From Leptospira sanjuanensis (GTDB lineage: Bacteria > Spirochaetota > Leptospiria > Leptospirales > Leptospiraceae), in the NCBI RefSeq assembly GCF_022267375.1, contig NZ_JAIZBH010000001.1, positions 2,716,001 through 2,780,000 of the forward strand: 64,000 nucleotides of DNA. Reading direction: 5' to 3'. The notes beneath the pieces are model-generated. The model worked only from the letters and a program-made list of their open reading frames with translations. It ran no database searches and was not told the origin of the DNA. Numbering within the stretch: position 1 is the first letter of the stretch; every line of letters begins with the position of its first letter. Shown here one piece after another: positions 1 through 10,029 of the stretch. A program made the translations under genes and the position numbers.

Positions 1-1
1 A

Positions 2-3000
2 AAGGCGGAACAGGAACTCAAGGAAAAGGAAGCGGCCCTTTCCCGATCTCAGAAACTTTCGGGACTCGGTTCCTGGGAATACGATCGCTCGACCGGCAAA
101 ATCGCGGTTTCCGAACAACTCGGAAAAATCTACGAACGACCGAACGGAATCGAAGACGGAATCAAGGAACTGGAATTCGTTCACCCCGAGGATCGCGACC
201 GTGTCCGCCATTACTTCGGAGAAGCGATCAAAAACAAATACATTCGAGAAATCGAATATAGGATCGTAACCCCGACGGGAAAAATCAAAACGGTATTCAA
301 TCAAAGCGAATTGATCCTGGATGAAAAGGGAGAAGTCGTTAAGATCATCGGATCGGTTTTGGACGTCAGCGAAAAAAGAAAAAACGAAAGACTTCTTCAA
401 TTCCGTCTCGGATTCGAGACGATCACGACCGCAGTCTCAAGAGCGATCATCAACCTTCCTCTATCCTCCATCTCGCAGACCATCCATTCCGGTTTGGAAA
501 AACTGGGAACGTTTTTGAACATGCAGCGTGTCAATATCGTATTCTACAACGAAACCTTTACGACAAGAAAAGTGGTGCACGAATGGATCGATCCGAAAGC
601 TGCGATCCGAACCTCGAACCTCAACCAAGTCGAAACGATCGATCCACATAGTTTTTTTACGGCAGAGATGCGCATGGGAAGAATCGCAAAAATCGCCAAG
701 GTGGAAGATCTTCCGGTCGAAGCGGTTTCGGATCGGCAACTTTTGACGAACAACGGAATTCAATCCTTTACGGCGGTTCCGCTTCTCATCGGAGGAGTTC
801 TCAAAGGAAGACTCGGATTCGGTTCAGAAAAAATCGGAAACATCCAAGAGGCAGAACTCGACACATTAGAAAATCAGCTTTTACGCAACTTTGCGGAGAT
901 CGTAATCAACGCGCTCGAACGAAAACGCGTGGATGAAGAATTAACCCAAGAGAGGGATCTTCTTTCTTCCATCACGGAGAACAGCGCGACGTCGATCGTG
1001 GTCTTGAATCCCCAGGGAAAAATTCTCTACGCGAATAAAAGTTCGGAACACGTTCTCGGAATCGAACTCACCGACATCACATCCAGAAGTTACAACTCGA
1101 AACAATGGGAAGCCAAATCGGTGGACGGCGGAGAATGGAAAGAGGAAGATCAACCGTTTACAGTCGTTATGCGAACGGGCAAACCGGTCTACGACATCCG
1201 TCATTCGATCGTGACATCGGACAAACAAATCAAATATCTTTCCGTAAACGGTTCTCCCGTAAAAAACCAGGAAGGCGAAATCATATCCCTAGTATTCCTC
1301 GTAACCGACATCACCGAAAACGTGTTAAACGAACGAGAGCTCCGAGAGAGCGAGGATCGTCTACGGCTCGCACTCAACGCGGCGAATATGGGAAGCTGGA
1401 GCTGGGACATTCGAGAAGACCGCATAACGTGGTCAGAAAAGGCGTTTCAGATTTTTCGGATCAAGCCGGAAGACTTCGGAGGAAATCTCCGATCGATTAT
1501 GGATTTGGTTCATCCCGAAGACCGTCCTAGTTTGGACAAACTCATGCGAGAAGTGCTTTCGGGCGAAAGAGGGGCCGAAGGAGACGATATTTACTTTCAA
1601 CACAGGGTCTTATTCGGAGACGGAGAAATCGCCTGGGTGGAAGCGAAGGCGAAACTCTTTCGAGATAAACATTCGAATCCTCTTCGCGTAGTCGGAACCG
1701 TAACCGACGTCACCGAACGAAAAAGAGCCGAGGAAGAATTGAAGGCCTCCGAATTGAGGTTCCAGACCTTTTATCAATTTTCGAACGAAGCGATTCTTCT
1801 CGTCGAACGGGGAAAAATCCGTATTTCGGATTCGAACCTTGCGTTTCAGAAATTATTCGGATATACGGCAGCGGAAGCGATCGGGCTCAACGTCGCACGT
1901 TTATTGTCCAAAGAATCACTCCAAGACCTTCTTTCGAAAAAGTTTCTCATCGGCAGCAAGGATTCGATGGAAGTCGTCGCCAAAAAGAAGAACGGAAATT
2001 TATTTCCTGCGATTATCAGCCAAAGAGTGTTCGTAAGCAAAGGTAGCACCTATTATTCCGTCAACATCATCGACACGACTCCGTTCAAGGAAGCCGAGGA
2101 ACTTCGGATCATAAACGACGAGATCCGCGTTCGAAACAGATTGATCGAAATCCAAAAGACCGAACTTGAAAACACTCTCGACAATTTGAAGAAGACGCAG
2201 TCGCAGCTCATTCAAAGCGAAAAGATGGCCGCTCTGGGACAACTCATGGCGGGAATCGCGCACGAGATCAACAACCCGATCGGAGCGGTTCAAGCTTCCA
2301 ATCAGAACATTCAGGAATGTTTAAATCGATTTCGTTCCCTATTGCCCGGAGTTCAAATCGCGATGGGAACCTTGAATGCTGAAATGAGGGAACTCTCAGC
2401 CGAGTTTATCGAAAGCGCGATCCAGAGCAACGAACACTATACGGGAATGGAACAGAGAAACCGTAAGAAGGCGATCACAAGCGTGCTGGAATCCAAGAAG
2501 ATCCCCACACGTCTCGCGGTTTCCTACGCGGACACGTTAGTCGACATGGGCATCGGAGAACTCAACGAAAAATTCATTCCACTTCTACTGCTCGACCAAT
2601 CCGAATTGATTTTGGAATATTCTTCCCTCGAGTCCTACTTTTTTAGGAATACAAAAACGGTCCAAGTCGCCGTGGATCGGATTTCCAAAATTCTATACGC
2701 TCTCAAAAACTTTTCGCACTTCGATATCGCAGGGGAAAAAATTCTCGCATCCGTCAAGGACACGATCGAAACCGTTCTAACGATCTATCACAATCAACTC
2801 AAGAAGGGTGTGGATCTTCAGAAGGACTTCGACGATGTCCCGCCGATTCTTTGTTATCCGGACGACCTTCTCCATATCTGGACCAATCTCATCTACAATT
2901 CTTTGCAGGCGATGCAGTTCAAAGGGGCGATCACCATCCGATTGAAACAGGTAAACGGAGAATTGATGGTGGATGTGAAAGACAATGGCCCCGGTATTCC

Positions 3001-3178
3001 GCAGGAGATACAGGATAAAATCTTCGAACCGTTTTTTACGACAAAAGCTCCGGGAGAAGGAAGCGGACTCGGTTTGGATATCGTGAAAAAGATCGTACAA
3101 AAACACGAAGGAAGAATCGAACTCGAAAGCGTTCCGGGCAGCACATCGTTTCGGATCTACTTACCGATCGAGAATTAA
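2..3178 (+). CDS. Multi-PAS/GAF hybrid-sensing histidine kinase (5' truncated by window edge)
   Basis: The frame is open from base 2, so the gene begins before the window; 1058 codons are visible. Domains in order: a PAS fold (about nt 50-360), a GAF-like domain (about 400-930), three more PAS folds (about 950-1330, 1350-1720, 1750-2100), a short coiled coil, a HisKA-type H-box (GIAHEINNP, His codon at 2261-2263), and a C-terminal HATPase domain with an N-box (NLIYNSLQAM), G1 (DNGPGIP), F (FEPFFTT) and G2 (GSGLGL). All residues needed for autophosphorylation are visible. There is no membrane segment in the visible part, so it is probably cytosolic, but the missing N-terminus could change that. 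About 100 residues more than usual separate the H-box from the second dimerisation helix. It converges on a REC/EAL cluster, which may supply its phospho-acceptors (inference). Ligands are unknown. Confidence 0.93.
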   Translation, partial: KAEQELKEKEAALSRSQKLSGLGSWEYDRSTGKIAVSEQLGKIYERPNGIEDGIKELEFVHPEDRDRVRHYFGEAIKNKYIREIEYRIVTPTGKIKTVFNQSELILDEKGEVVKIIGSVLDVSEKRKNERLLQFRLGFETITTAVSRAIINLPLSSISQTIHSGLEKLGTFLNMQRVNIVFYNETFTTRKVVHEWIDPKAAIRTSNLNQVETIDPHSFFTAEMRMGRIAKIAKVEDLPVEAVSDRQLLTNNGIQSFTAVPLLIGGVLKGRLGFGSEKIGNIQEAELDTLENQLLRNFAEIVINALERKRVDEELTQERDLLSSITENSATSIVVLNPQGKILYANKSSEHVLGIELTDITSRSYNSKQWEAKSVDGGEWKEEDQPFTVVMRTGKPVYDIRHSIVTSDKQIKYLSVNGSPVKNQEGEIISLVFLVTDITENVLNERELRESEDRLRLALNAANMGSWSWDIREDRITWSEKAFQIFRIKPEDFGGNLRSIMDLVHPEDRPSLDKLMREVLSGERGAEGDDIYFQHRVLFGDGEIAWVEAKAKLFRDKHSNPLRVVGTVTDVTERKRAEEELKASELRFQTFYQFSNEAILLVERGKIRISDSNLAFQKLFGYTAAEAIGLNVARLLSKESLQDLLSKKFLIGSKDSMEVVAKKKNGNLFPAIISQRVFVSKGSTYYSVNIIDTTPFKEAEELRIINDEIRVRNRLIEIQKTELENTLDNLKKTQSQLIQSEKMAALGQLMAGIAHEINNPIGAVQASNQNIQECLNRFRSLLPGVQIAMGTLNAEMRELSAEFIESAIQSNEHYTGMEQRNRKKAITSVLESKKIPTRLAVSYADTLVDMGIGELNEKFIPLLLLDQSELILEYSSLESYFFRNTKTVQVAVDRISKILYALKNFSHFDIAGEKILASVKDTIETVLTIYHNQLKKGVDLQKDFDDVPPILCYPDDLLHIWTNLIYNSLQAMQFKGAITIRLKQVNGELMVDVKDNGPGIPQEIQDKIFEPFFTTKAPGEGSGLGLDIVKKIVQKHEGRIELESVPGSTSFRIYLPIEN

Positions 3179-3184
3179 AACCAC

Positions 3185-3276
3185 GCTGTAAGAAAAATCC
3201 TGTCGTAGTTCCGACAATCTCCCGTGAAAACGCGCGCCCCGCCCTAATTGGGTGGAGGAGGCGGGTCCGCGGGAAA
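3185..3276 (-). repeat. Dispersed GC-rich intergenic repeat, copy A
   Basis: Read on the minus strand, this spacer matches 24265-24355 in order: a C-rich stretch, CCACCCAA, then GGGCGGGGCGCGC, then a GGAACTAC block flanked by TGT/ACA. The two copies are diverged and carry small indels. A short ORF called across it (from 3248) has no coding character. The family is not one I can name. Confidence 0.65.
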
Positions 3277-3405
3277 AAATCGGAAAATTTTCTATATCAC
3301 GAAATCGGACTTACGTCAAATCGAATTGTTTCGTTTTCTTAAATGTTCCGACAGGAAACAAAGAATGATTCTTGCGAAAAACTTACTCCCATTGGGTCTG
3401 TTGCG

Positions 3406-3420
3406 CTCAGCTTCGCTGAG
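3406..3420. other. Perfect hairpin in the convergent spacer
   Basis: CTCAGC-TTC-GCTGAG is a perfect 6-bp stem with a 3-nt loop, between the convergent kinase and response-regulator genes. It has no adjacent U-tract on either strand, so terminator function is only possible. Confidence 0.35.
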
Positions 3421-3447
3421 AATCAACGCCGATCCATGGAGAGGCGC

Positions 3448-3837
3448 TTATCCCTCTAACGCAGTCGTAATCGTGGAGACGAGTTCGCGTTCGTCCCAAG
3501 GTTTTTTCAGATAAGAGCGCAGATTGATTTCTTTTTTCAGGGCTTCGATGGACGAATCGTCCGCGTGACCGGTCACGATCACCTTTTGAATCTCCGGATA
3601 TTTGCTGTGAACCTGTCTAAGGAATTCGTCTCCCTTAACGTTAGGCATCAACCAATCGGAAATAATAATAAGAATACGAACATCTTCATGAATTAACTCT
3701 TCGATGATCTGCCAAGCCTCTCCGGCGTCGAGCGCCGTTTCGTACCTGTACCCGTCTCCTAGATGACGTTTCACCTGGGATTTCATGCTCATGAGGATCA
3801 GAGCTTCATCGTCTACAAAAAGAATTGCCTTATCCAA
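3448..3837 (-). CDS. Single-domain response regulator (CheY-like REC)
   Basis: The 129 residues are a stand-alone receiver domain. The acidic pocket is D9/D10, the phospho-acceptor is D61 (ISDWLMP), the switch Thr is in VTGHAD, and the Lys-Pro is in LKKPW. There is no output domain, so it must act by protein contact or as a phosphate relay or sink. The start is TTG at 3837, preceded on the minus strand by AGGTGAG at good spacing. It lies 115 bp downstream of a REC-GGDEF-EAL gene whose receiver is closely similar (same VDDE and KPW motifs), so the two probably share an input kinase. The large histidine kinase converging from the other side is the obvious candidate (inference). Confidence 0.9.
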   Translation of the reverse strand: MDKAILFVDDEALILMSMKSQVKRHLGDGYRYETALDAGEAWQIIEELIHEDVRILIIISDWLMPNVKGDEFLRQVHSKYPEIQKVIVTGHADDSSIEALKKEINLRSYLKKPWDERELVSTITTALEG

Positions 3838-3952
3838 CTGAAATACTCACCTATTCTATTCGACTTATCGAATCGTCAAAAAACGCAAGGCGTTACGTTA
3901 TTTGGAAAAAAAATAATGGCAAGCGAATTTTGGAAAAAAGTAATCACCGGCC

Positions 3953-5662
<1,710 letters not shown>

Positions 5663-5762
5663 TCAATGATCCTAAAACGGTAATTCGTTTAACATTTTTC
5701 TTTACCGCGTTTCCCAACGCTCAATGTGGCTTTATCAAAAGTTCAAGTTGCAAGGCCCGATT

Positions 5763-5809
5763 AAAATCGAATCCTCAAACACGCGTTAGTGTTTTTGAAA
5801 ATCGAATCC
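5763..5809. promoter_or_regulatory. 12-bp direct repeat bracketing a small hairpin
   Basis: AAAATCGAATCC occurs at 5763-5774 and again at 5798-5809, 35 bp apart. Between them lies an AAACAC...GTGTTT hairpin (5777-5794). The element sits in the divergent spacer upstream of the cyclase promoter candidate and could be an operator. Function is inferred from position only. Confidence 0.4.
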
Positions 5810-5833
5810 ACAAAGCCGGACCGAGTTCTTATA

Positions 5834-5861
5834 TTGACAACCGAGTCTGCCATTCTACTCT
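5834..5861 (+). promoter_or_regulatory. Candidate sigma-70 promoter of the ferredoxin-cyclase gene
   Basis: A perfect -35 hexamer TTGACA (5834-5839) is followed after 16 bp by TACTCT (5856-5861), which keeps the TA...T pattern of a -10 box. The predicted leader is about 50 nt. The ribosome-binding site GGAAGG is at 5907-5912, 5 nt before the ATG. Confidence 0.4.
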
Positions 5862-5917
5862 TCCCAATTGGAAGCCAATTATTTTTTATAATTCTTCATT
5901 AAATCCGGAAGGTTTTC

Positions 5918-7528
5918 ATGATTCTTGTAAATTTCGAAAACGAAAAAGAAATTAGTTTACCCGAAAATTCATCACCGCAGAGCCTGTTAGAAATCAGTTT
6001 GTCTCATGGAATTCCTCATACGCACGCTTGCGGAGGAAACGCCCGTTGTTCCACGTGCCGCGTATTGGTTCTGGAGAATTCTTCCAATCTATCCGAACCT
6101 GAACAAAATGAAATGGATTTGTCGCAAAAGAAAGGATTTCCGGAATCCGTTCGTCTTGCTTGTCAAGCCAAAGTATTGGGTGACGTTCGTGTCCGAAGAA
6201 TCGTCTTAGACGACGAAGACTACAATCTTACGATCCCCGGCTCCGCCGCGATCTCGGGAGAAGAAAAAGAAATCGCCATATTGTTCAGCGATATCCGCGA
6301 CTTTACGAGTTTCTCCGAATCGCATCTTCCTTACGACGTAATTCATATTCTCAACCGTTACTTTTACAAGATGGGCGACATCGTTTTAAAACACGGAGGC
6401 AAGATCGACAAGTATATCGGAGACGGATTGATGGCTTTGTTCGGAGTGGACGGAGGTTCTTCCGAAGAGGTTTGTCTTTCCGCGATCCGAGCCGCCAAGG
6501 AAATGGAAATCGAACTCTATTCCTTAAACGAATATCTCAAAACTCACTTCCACACGAACTTTAGGATCGGAGTCGGAGTACATTATGGAAGTTGCATATT
6601 AGGACAATTAGGACATCCCGCGAACATGTCGTTCACCGCGATCGGAGATTCCGTCAACATGGCGAGCCGGATCGAATCCAAAACCAAAAAGGCGGGAGTT
6701 TCCGTTTTGATTTCGGAATCCGCTTACGCGCAAGTCAGGGATCGAGTTCTCAAAGGAAAAACGTTTTCCACGCAGCTCAAGGGTAAAACCGGGGATTACA
6801 AACTCTACGAGGTGAAGGAGATTCTCAAGAAGGCAAGTCTAAACGTTTGGGAAGAAGCTAGAAATTCTTTGAGGAGAATCATTCTCGTTCGCGACGCAGG
6901 AAGCTGGTTGAAACTCGTCTATCATCTCGCCTGTCTCTTCGACGAAAAGGAAAACTGGATCGGACTTTCCGCGGCAAACGCTTTCCGACACTTCGCGCAT
7001 CTTTCCGAAAACGGAGACTTGGTTCAGAACTACTATCAAATCAAAGATCTGCGGGAAACGTTCAACGAAAAGATGCAGACTTCCTTTTCGTTTGCGGACT
7101 TTCTCGCGTTGGCCGGAGCGGTCGCGATCGAAAAATCGGGAGGCCCCCGCCTTCACGTCGAACCCGGTAAAACGGATAAACCCGTAAACGAGGTCGTGCA
7201 GATTCTCCCTTTGGGAATGCAAACGCAAAGAGATCAACTTCCTTGTCTGAACAAGATGGGACTTAGCGTGCAAGATCTCGTTTTGATTTCGGGAGCGCGC
7301 ACGATCGGATGGCTCGGAGGAGAATCGTTTACCGCAAATCCGTACAACTTCGACAACAGTTACTTTCACGTCCTGCTCAAGGCCGGATTGGAAGGACCGC
7401 TTTTGATTCCGAACGATCGAGAACTTTTGAAAAACGACGAATCACGCGCCTTCGTTTTGGAATACGCCCTGGATCAGAATCGGTTTTTCGAAGATTTTAC
7501 GAAAACGTATTTCAAACTTACGGCTTGA
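5918..7528 (+). CDS. [2Fe-2S] ferredoxin / class III adenylate cyclase / ascorbate-peroxidase-like fusion
   Basis: The protein has 536 residues in three parts. Residues 1-100 are a plant-type ferredoxin with cluster ligands C38, C44, C47 and C82. Residues about 115-300 are a class III nucleotidyl cyclase with metal-binding D125 and D169, a Lys before the GD pair (K165), and transition-state N247 and R251 ([10 protein letters not shown]); K165 and T240 favour ATP over GTP. Residues about 307-536 align throughout with class I haem peroxidases of the ascorbate peroxidase type: [14 protein letters not shown], then a GGP followed by an acidic [20 protein letters not shown], and FDNSYF. The distal His survives (H336), but the distal Arg and Trp are K332 and Y335, and the proximal His position is R461 (SGARTIG). 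Catalytic peroxidase activity is therefore unlikely. The likely role is redox-gated cAMP synthesis in the cytosol (inference). It diverges from a c-di-GMP phosphodiesterase gene. Confidence 0.93.
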   Translation: MILVNFENEKEISLPENSSPQSLLEISLSHGIPHTHACGGNARCSTCRVLVLENSSNLSEPEQNEMDLSQKKGFPESVRLACQAKVLGDVRVRRIVLDDEDYNLTIPGSAAISGEEKEIAILFSDIRDFTSFSESHLPYDVIHILNRYFYKMGDIVLKHGGKIDKYIGDGLMALFGVDGGSSEEVCLSAIRAAKEMEIELYSLNEYLKTHFHTNFRIGVGVHYGSCILGQLGHPANMSFTAIGDSVNMASRIESKTKKAGVSVLISESAYAQVRDRVLKGKTFSTQLKGKTGDYKLYEVKEILKKASLNVWEEARNSLRRIILVRDAGSWLKLVYHLACLFDEKENWIGLSAANAFRHFAHLSENGDLVQNYYQIKDLRETFNEKMQTSFSFADFLALAGAVAIEKSGGPRLHVEPGKTDKPVNEVVQILPLGMQTQRDQLPCLNKMGLSVQDLVLISGARTIGWLGGESFTANPYNFDNSYFHVLLKAGLEGPLLIPNDRELLKNDESRAFVLEYALDQNRFFEDFTKTYFKLTA

Positions 7529-7609
7529 TACGAACCGCGGGGAAATTTTTTTCTTGAACGAAAAGAATCCGCGTTTATGTTGATCGATCTACAAGTTTAG
7601 GAGATTGAA

Positions 7610-8572
7610 ATGCAATCCGAATCCGCTACCCGTTTCACGCTCGACGCAAAAGGCGAAGAGCTGTTCCTCATTTATCTGAAGAATATTTTTTTCACGATCA
7701 TCACAGCCGGGATTTATTTTTTTTGGGCGAAGGTAAACACCCAAAAATTCCTCCACAGGCATATTTCATTCCAAGGACAACGTTTCGATTATCACGGCAC
7801 CGGAAAAGAAAACTTCATCGGCTTTTTAAAGGGGATCGGAATCATGATCGCAGCCGGAGCGGTCTACGCCGGTCTGTTTTATATCGCTTCGAAACTGGGA
7901 GTTTGGGCGTTGGCGATTCTGATCATTCTCCTTTATTCCGTGCTTTTGCTGGCAATTCCCTATATAATCATAGGATCGAGAAAATATTTTCTGAGCCGAA
8001 CTTCGTTTAACAATATCCGTTTTCGTTTCAGCGGAAAAGTCGTTCCTCTTGTGAAGCTTTTCGTTCCAAACGCGCTTTTGAGCCTGGTTACGCTCGGATT
8101 TTACAGCGCTTGGTTTATCAACAAACTCGAAAAATTCTTCATCGAACATTCGCATCTGGGAAACGCCAACTTTTCGTACGACGGGAAAGGCAAGGAGCTG
8201 TTCGTTCTTTATGTGAAAGGGTTTTTCTTTACGCTGATCACCGCCGGAATTTATTCCTTCTGGTTTCACGCCAATCTCCACAACTACTATTGGAATCACA
8301 CGAAGTTTCAAGGAATCTCGTTTCGTTCCGATTTAAAACCCGGGGCCATCTTCGTAAACATGCTCATGTCGATCGTGCTCGTATTCTTCACGTTGGGAAT
8401 CGGAATTCCCTGGGCGTATCTTCGTTCGATTCGTATGATTATGAATTCGTTGTCTTTGGAGACCGCACCGGATCTTTCCGGAATCAAAAGCGTCAAAGAT
8501 CCCGACGCGAGCGCATTGGCGGACGGATTGCACGAAGCGGGAGAAGCGATCAGCTCGGTGTTCGGCAACTGA
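7610..8572 (+). CDS. DUF898 (YjgN-like) polytopic inner-membrane protein
   Basis: The 320 residues carry the repeated DUF898 pattern: a basic-aromatic segment, a hydrophobic TLITAGIY-type helix, then FxWxxxNxxKF. It occurs about three times (near residues 28-50, 160-185 and 205-230). Several strong membrane helices are visible, for example around residues 77-125 and 245-275. The family is of unknown function, but YjgN-type genes are commonly next to M48 metalloprotease genes, as here: the next gene starts 3 bp after this stop. A regulatory or substrate relationship with that protease is inferred. The start ATG at 7610 follows TTTAGGAGATTGAA, a good ribosome-binding site. Confidence 0.85.
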   Translation: MQSESATRFTLDAKGEELFLIYLKNIFFTIITAGIYFFWAKVNTQKFLHRHISFQGQRFDYHGTGKENFIGFLKGIGIMIAAGAVYAGLFYIASKLGVWALAILIILLYSVLLLAIPYIIIGSRKYFLSRTSFNNIRFRFSGKVVPLVKLFVPNALLSLVTLGFYSAWFINKLEKFFIEHSHLGNANFSYDGKGKELFVLYVKGFFFTLITAGIYSFWFHANLHNYYWNHTKFQGISFRSDLKPGAIFVNMLMSIVLVFFTLGIGIPWAYLRSIRMIMNSLSLETAPDLSGIKSVKDPDASALADGLHEAGEAISSVFGN

Positions 8573-8575
8573 CGA

Positions 8576-9727
8576 ATGCCCGATCTTTTCTACGACGGCA
8601 AAACCGCCGCTCCGGTCTCCGGGACGCTCGTTCCGCAGGAGACCGGTCTCCTCTTTCTCTCAGAAACGCTTCCCGAAGGAAGAAATACATTCCATTTTTC
8701 TTATACACAAATCCGATCGCTTGAAAAACTCGGAAACGAATATAGACTCCAACTCGACGACCGCCAGGAAACGCAAAACGATCTGATTTTCACGTTCGAT
8801 TCTCCGCAAAAAGCGCAACTGATTCAGGCGCACCGTAGGAAGTCGTTCGCCAACGATTTCAAAGGAATTCTTTCCCGTTTTTTGCTTTTGCCTGCGTTGC
8901 CTCAGATCCTCGTTGCCGGAATTCTCGCGGTCGGAATCGGAACTCTGATTATGACGAAGTTGGATCGACTTTATGTAATCGTCCCCGAATCCGCGGACAG
9001 ATCCCTCGGAGAAATGATCTCGAAACAATTCGAAACGAACTACTCCGAATGCAAAAACGCGGAACTCTCGCAGAGCGTAAAAAAAATCCGCAACACGATC
9101 GTATCTCCGAAAAAACGGGATCGGTATTCCATCCGCATTCTCAAAAGCGAAGAGGTAAACGCGTTTGCGTTGCCCGGCGGAACCATCTACATCCTTTCCG
9201 GACTTTTGGAAGAATCCGAATCGCCGGAAGAAGTCGCGGCCATCCTCGCGCACGAAATCGCGCACGTGGAAAATCGTCACGGAATTCGGCAGATGATTCG
9301 ACTGCTCGGAATTTCTCTTGTTGTGAAACTCTCGATCGGAATCGGATTCGACGATATCGGAACGCTCGAAACGATTACGGAGATCGTAAACACTCTCACC
9401 ATTCTCCGCTACTCGCGCGAGTTCGAAGAGGAAGCGGACGGAGAAGCGTTCGAAACCTTAAAAAAATCCGGCATTGGTCTCGGCGGATTCGTGAACTTCT
9501 TTGAAAGGGAAGAAGCGAAGTTGGGAAAGAAATCGCCGCAAAGCGGAAAGAAAAAAGCGGAGGAACAAAAGGAATGGAACGCAGCGAAAATTTTAGATTG
9601 GTTTAGTACGCACCCGGACAATCAAAGTCGCATTCAAAAGGCCAAGGATTTTTCCAAAGGAATGAAGGCGAAACAAAGAGGAATCCGAATCGATCGATGG
9701 AAAACGATTCGGGAAAATTGTTCGTAA
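8576..9727 (+). CDS. M48-family membrane zinc metalloprotease
   Basis: The 383 residues start with a soluble N-terminal region (about 1-100), then a membrane helix (about 105-130), then an M48 peptidase domain. The zinc site is HEIAH (H226, E227, H230), and a downstream EFEEEAD supplies the third ligand, as in HtpX/BepA relatives. The C-terminus is basic and has no TPR. The gene follows the DUF898 gene with only 3 bp between them, so the two are almost certainly co-transcribed and probably work together in inner-membrane quality control. The overall M48 class is secure; the exact subfamily is not. Confidence 0.9.
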   Translation: MPDLFYDGKTAAPVSGTLVPQETGLLFLSETLPEGRNTFHFSYTQIRSLEKLGNEYRLQLDDRQETQNDLIFTFDSPQKAQLIQAHRRKSFANDFKGILSRFLLLPALPQILVAGILAVGIGTLIMTKLDRLYVIVPESADRSLGEMISKQFETNYSECKNAELSQSVKKIRNTIVSPKKRDRYSIRILKSEEVNAFALPGGTIYILSGLLEESESPEEVAAILAHEIAHVENRHGIRQMIRLLGISLVVKLSIGIGFDDIGTLETITEIVNTLTILRYSREFEEEADGEAFETLKKSGIGLGGFVNFFEREEAKLGKKSPQSGKKKAEEQKEWNAAKILDWFSTHPDNQSRIQKAKDFSKGMKAKQRGIRIDRWKTIRENCS

Positions 9728-9729
9728 GA

Positions 9730-9900
9730 TTACTTCGCGTCTTCCAAGGGAAAGAGTTCCTGAACCGTATTCCCTAAAGCCCTGTCAAAGTCCTCGAATG
9801 ACTTGAGAATTTCCTGAATCAGAATTTCTCCGTTCGAAAAATCTTCCAGACGATCCAATATCTCTTCTTCTATCTCGTGATGAAACTGCGTATCTTTCAT
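9730..9900 (-). CDS. Small acidic hypothetical protein (56 aa)
   Basis: A 56-residue frame runs on the minus strand from ATG at 9900 to TAA at 9730-9732. It begins [15 protein letters not shown] and ends FPLEDAK. It is acidic and looks helical, with a regular heptad-like Leu/Ile/Phe pattern and no Cys or signal peptide. It fills the gap between the convergent M48 gene and the divergent hisC, where nothing else codes. A weak GGAAAC sits upstream of the start. I recognise no family. It could be an antisense artefact, but its composition and exact fit to the gap favour a real gene. Confidence 0.5.
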   Translation of the reverse strand: MKDTQFHHEIEEEILDRLEDFSNGEILIQEILKSFEDFDRALGNTVQELFPLEDAK

Positions 9901-10029
9901 TTTGTTTCCAGTGTCTTATTTATAAGAATACTGAAGATTAGAGGAAAAAAAGGAGGGAAAGCTACGGAGGCCGAAGATTTTTTCTTAAATCGATTCCCAA
10001 ATTTTTTCCCGAAAAAACTATTGTGCAAG

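Noticed and set aside
3248..3514. 88-codon ORF across repeat copy A
   Set aside because: Runs through a GC-rich repeat and then antisense into the response regulator; no start site of quality.
9877..10029. 51-residue N-terminal extension of hisC
   Set aside because: Not family-like and overlaps the small minus-strand ORF; HisC N-terminus starts at 10030.
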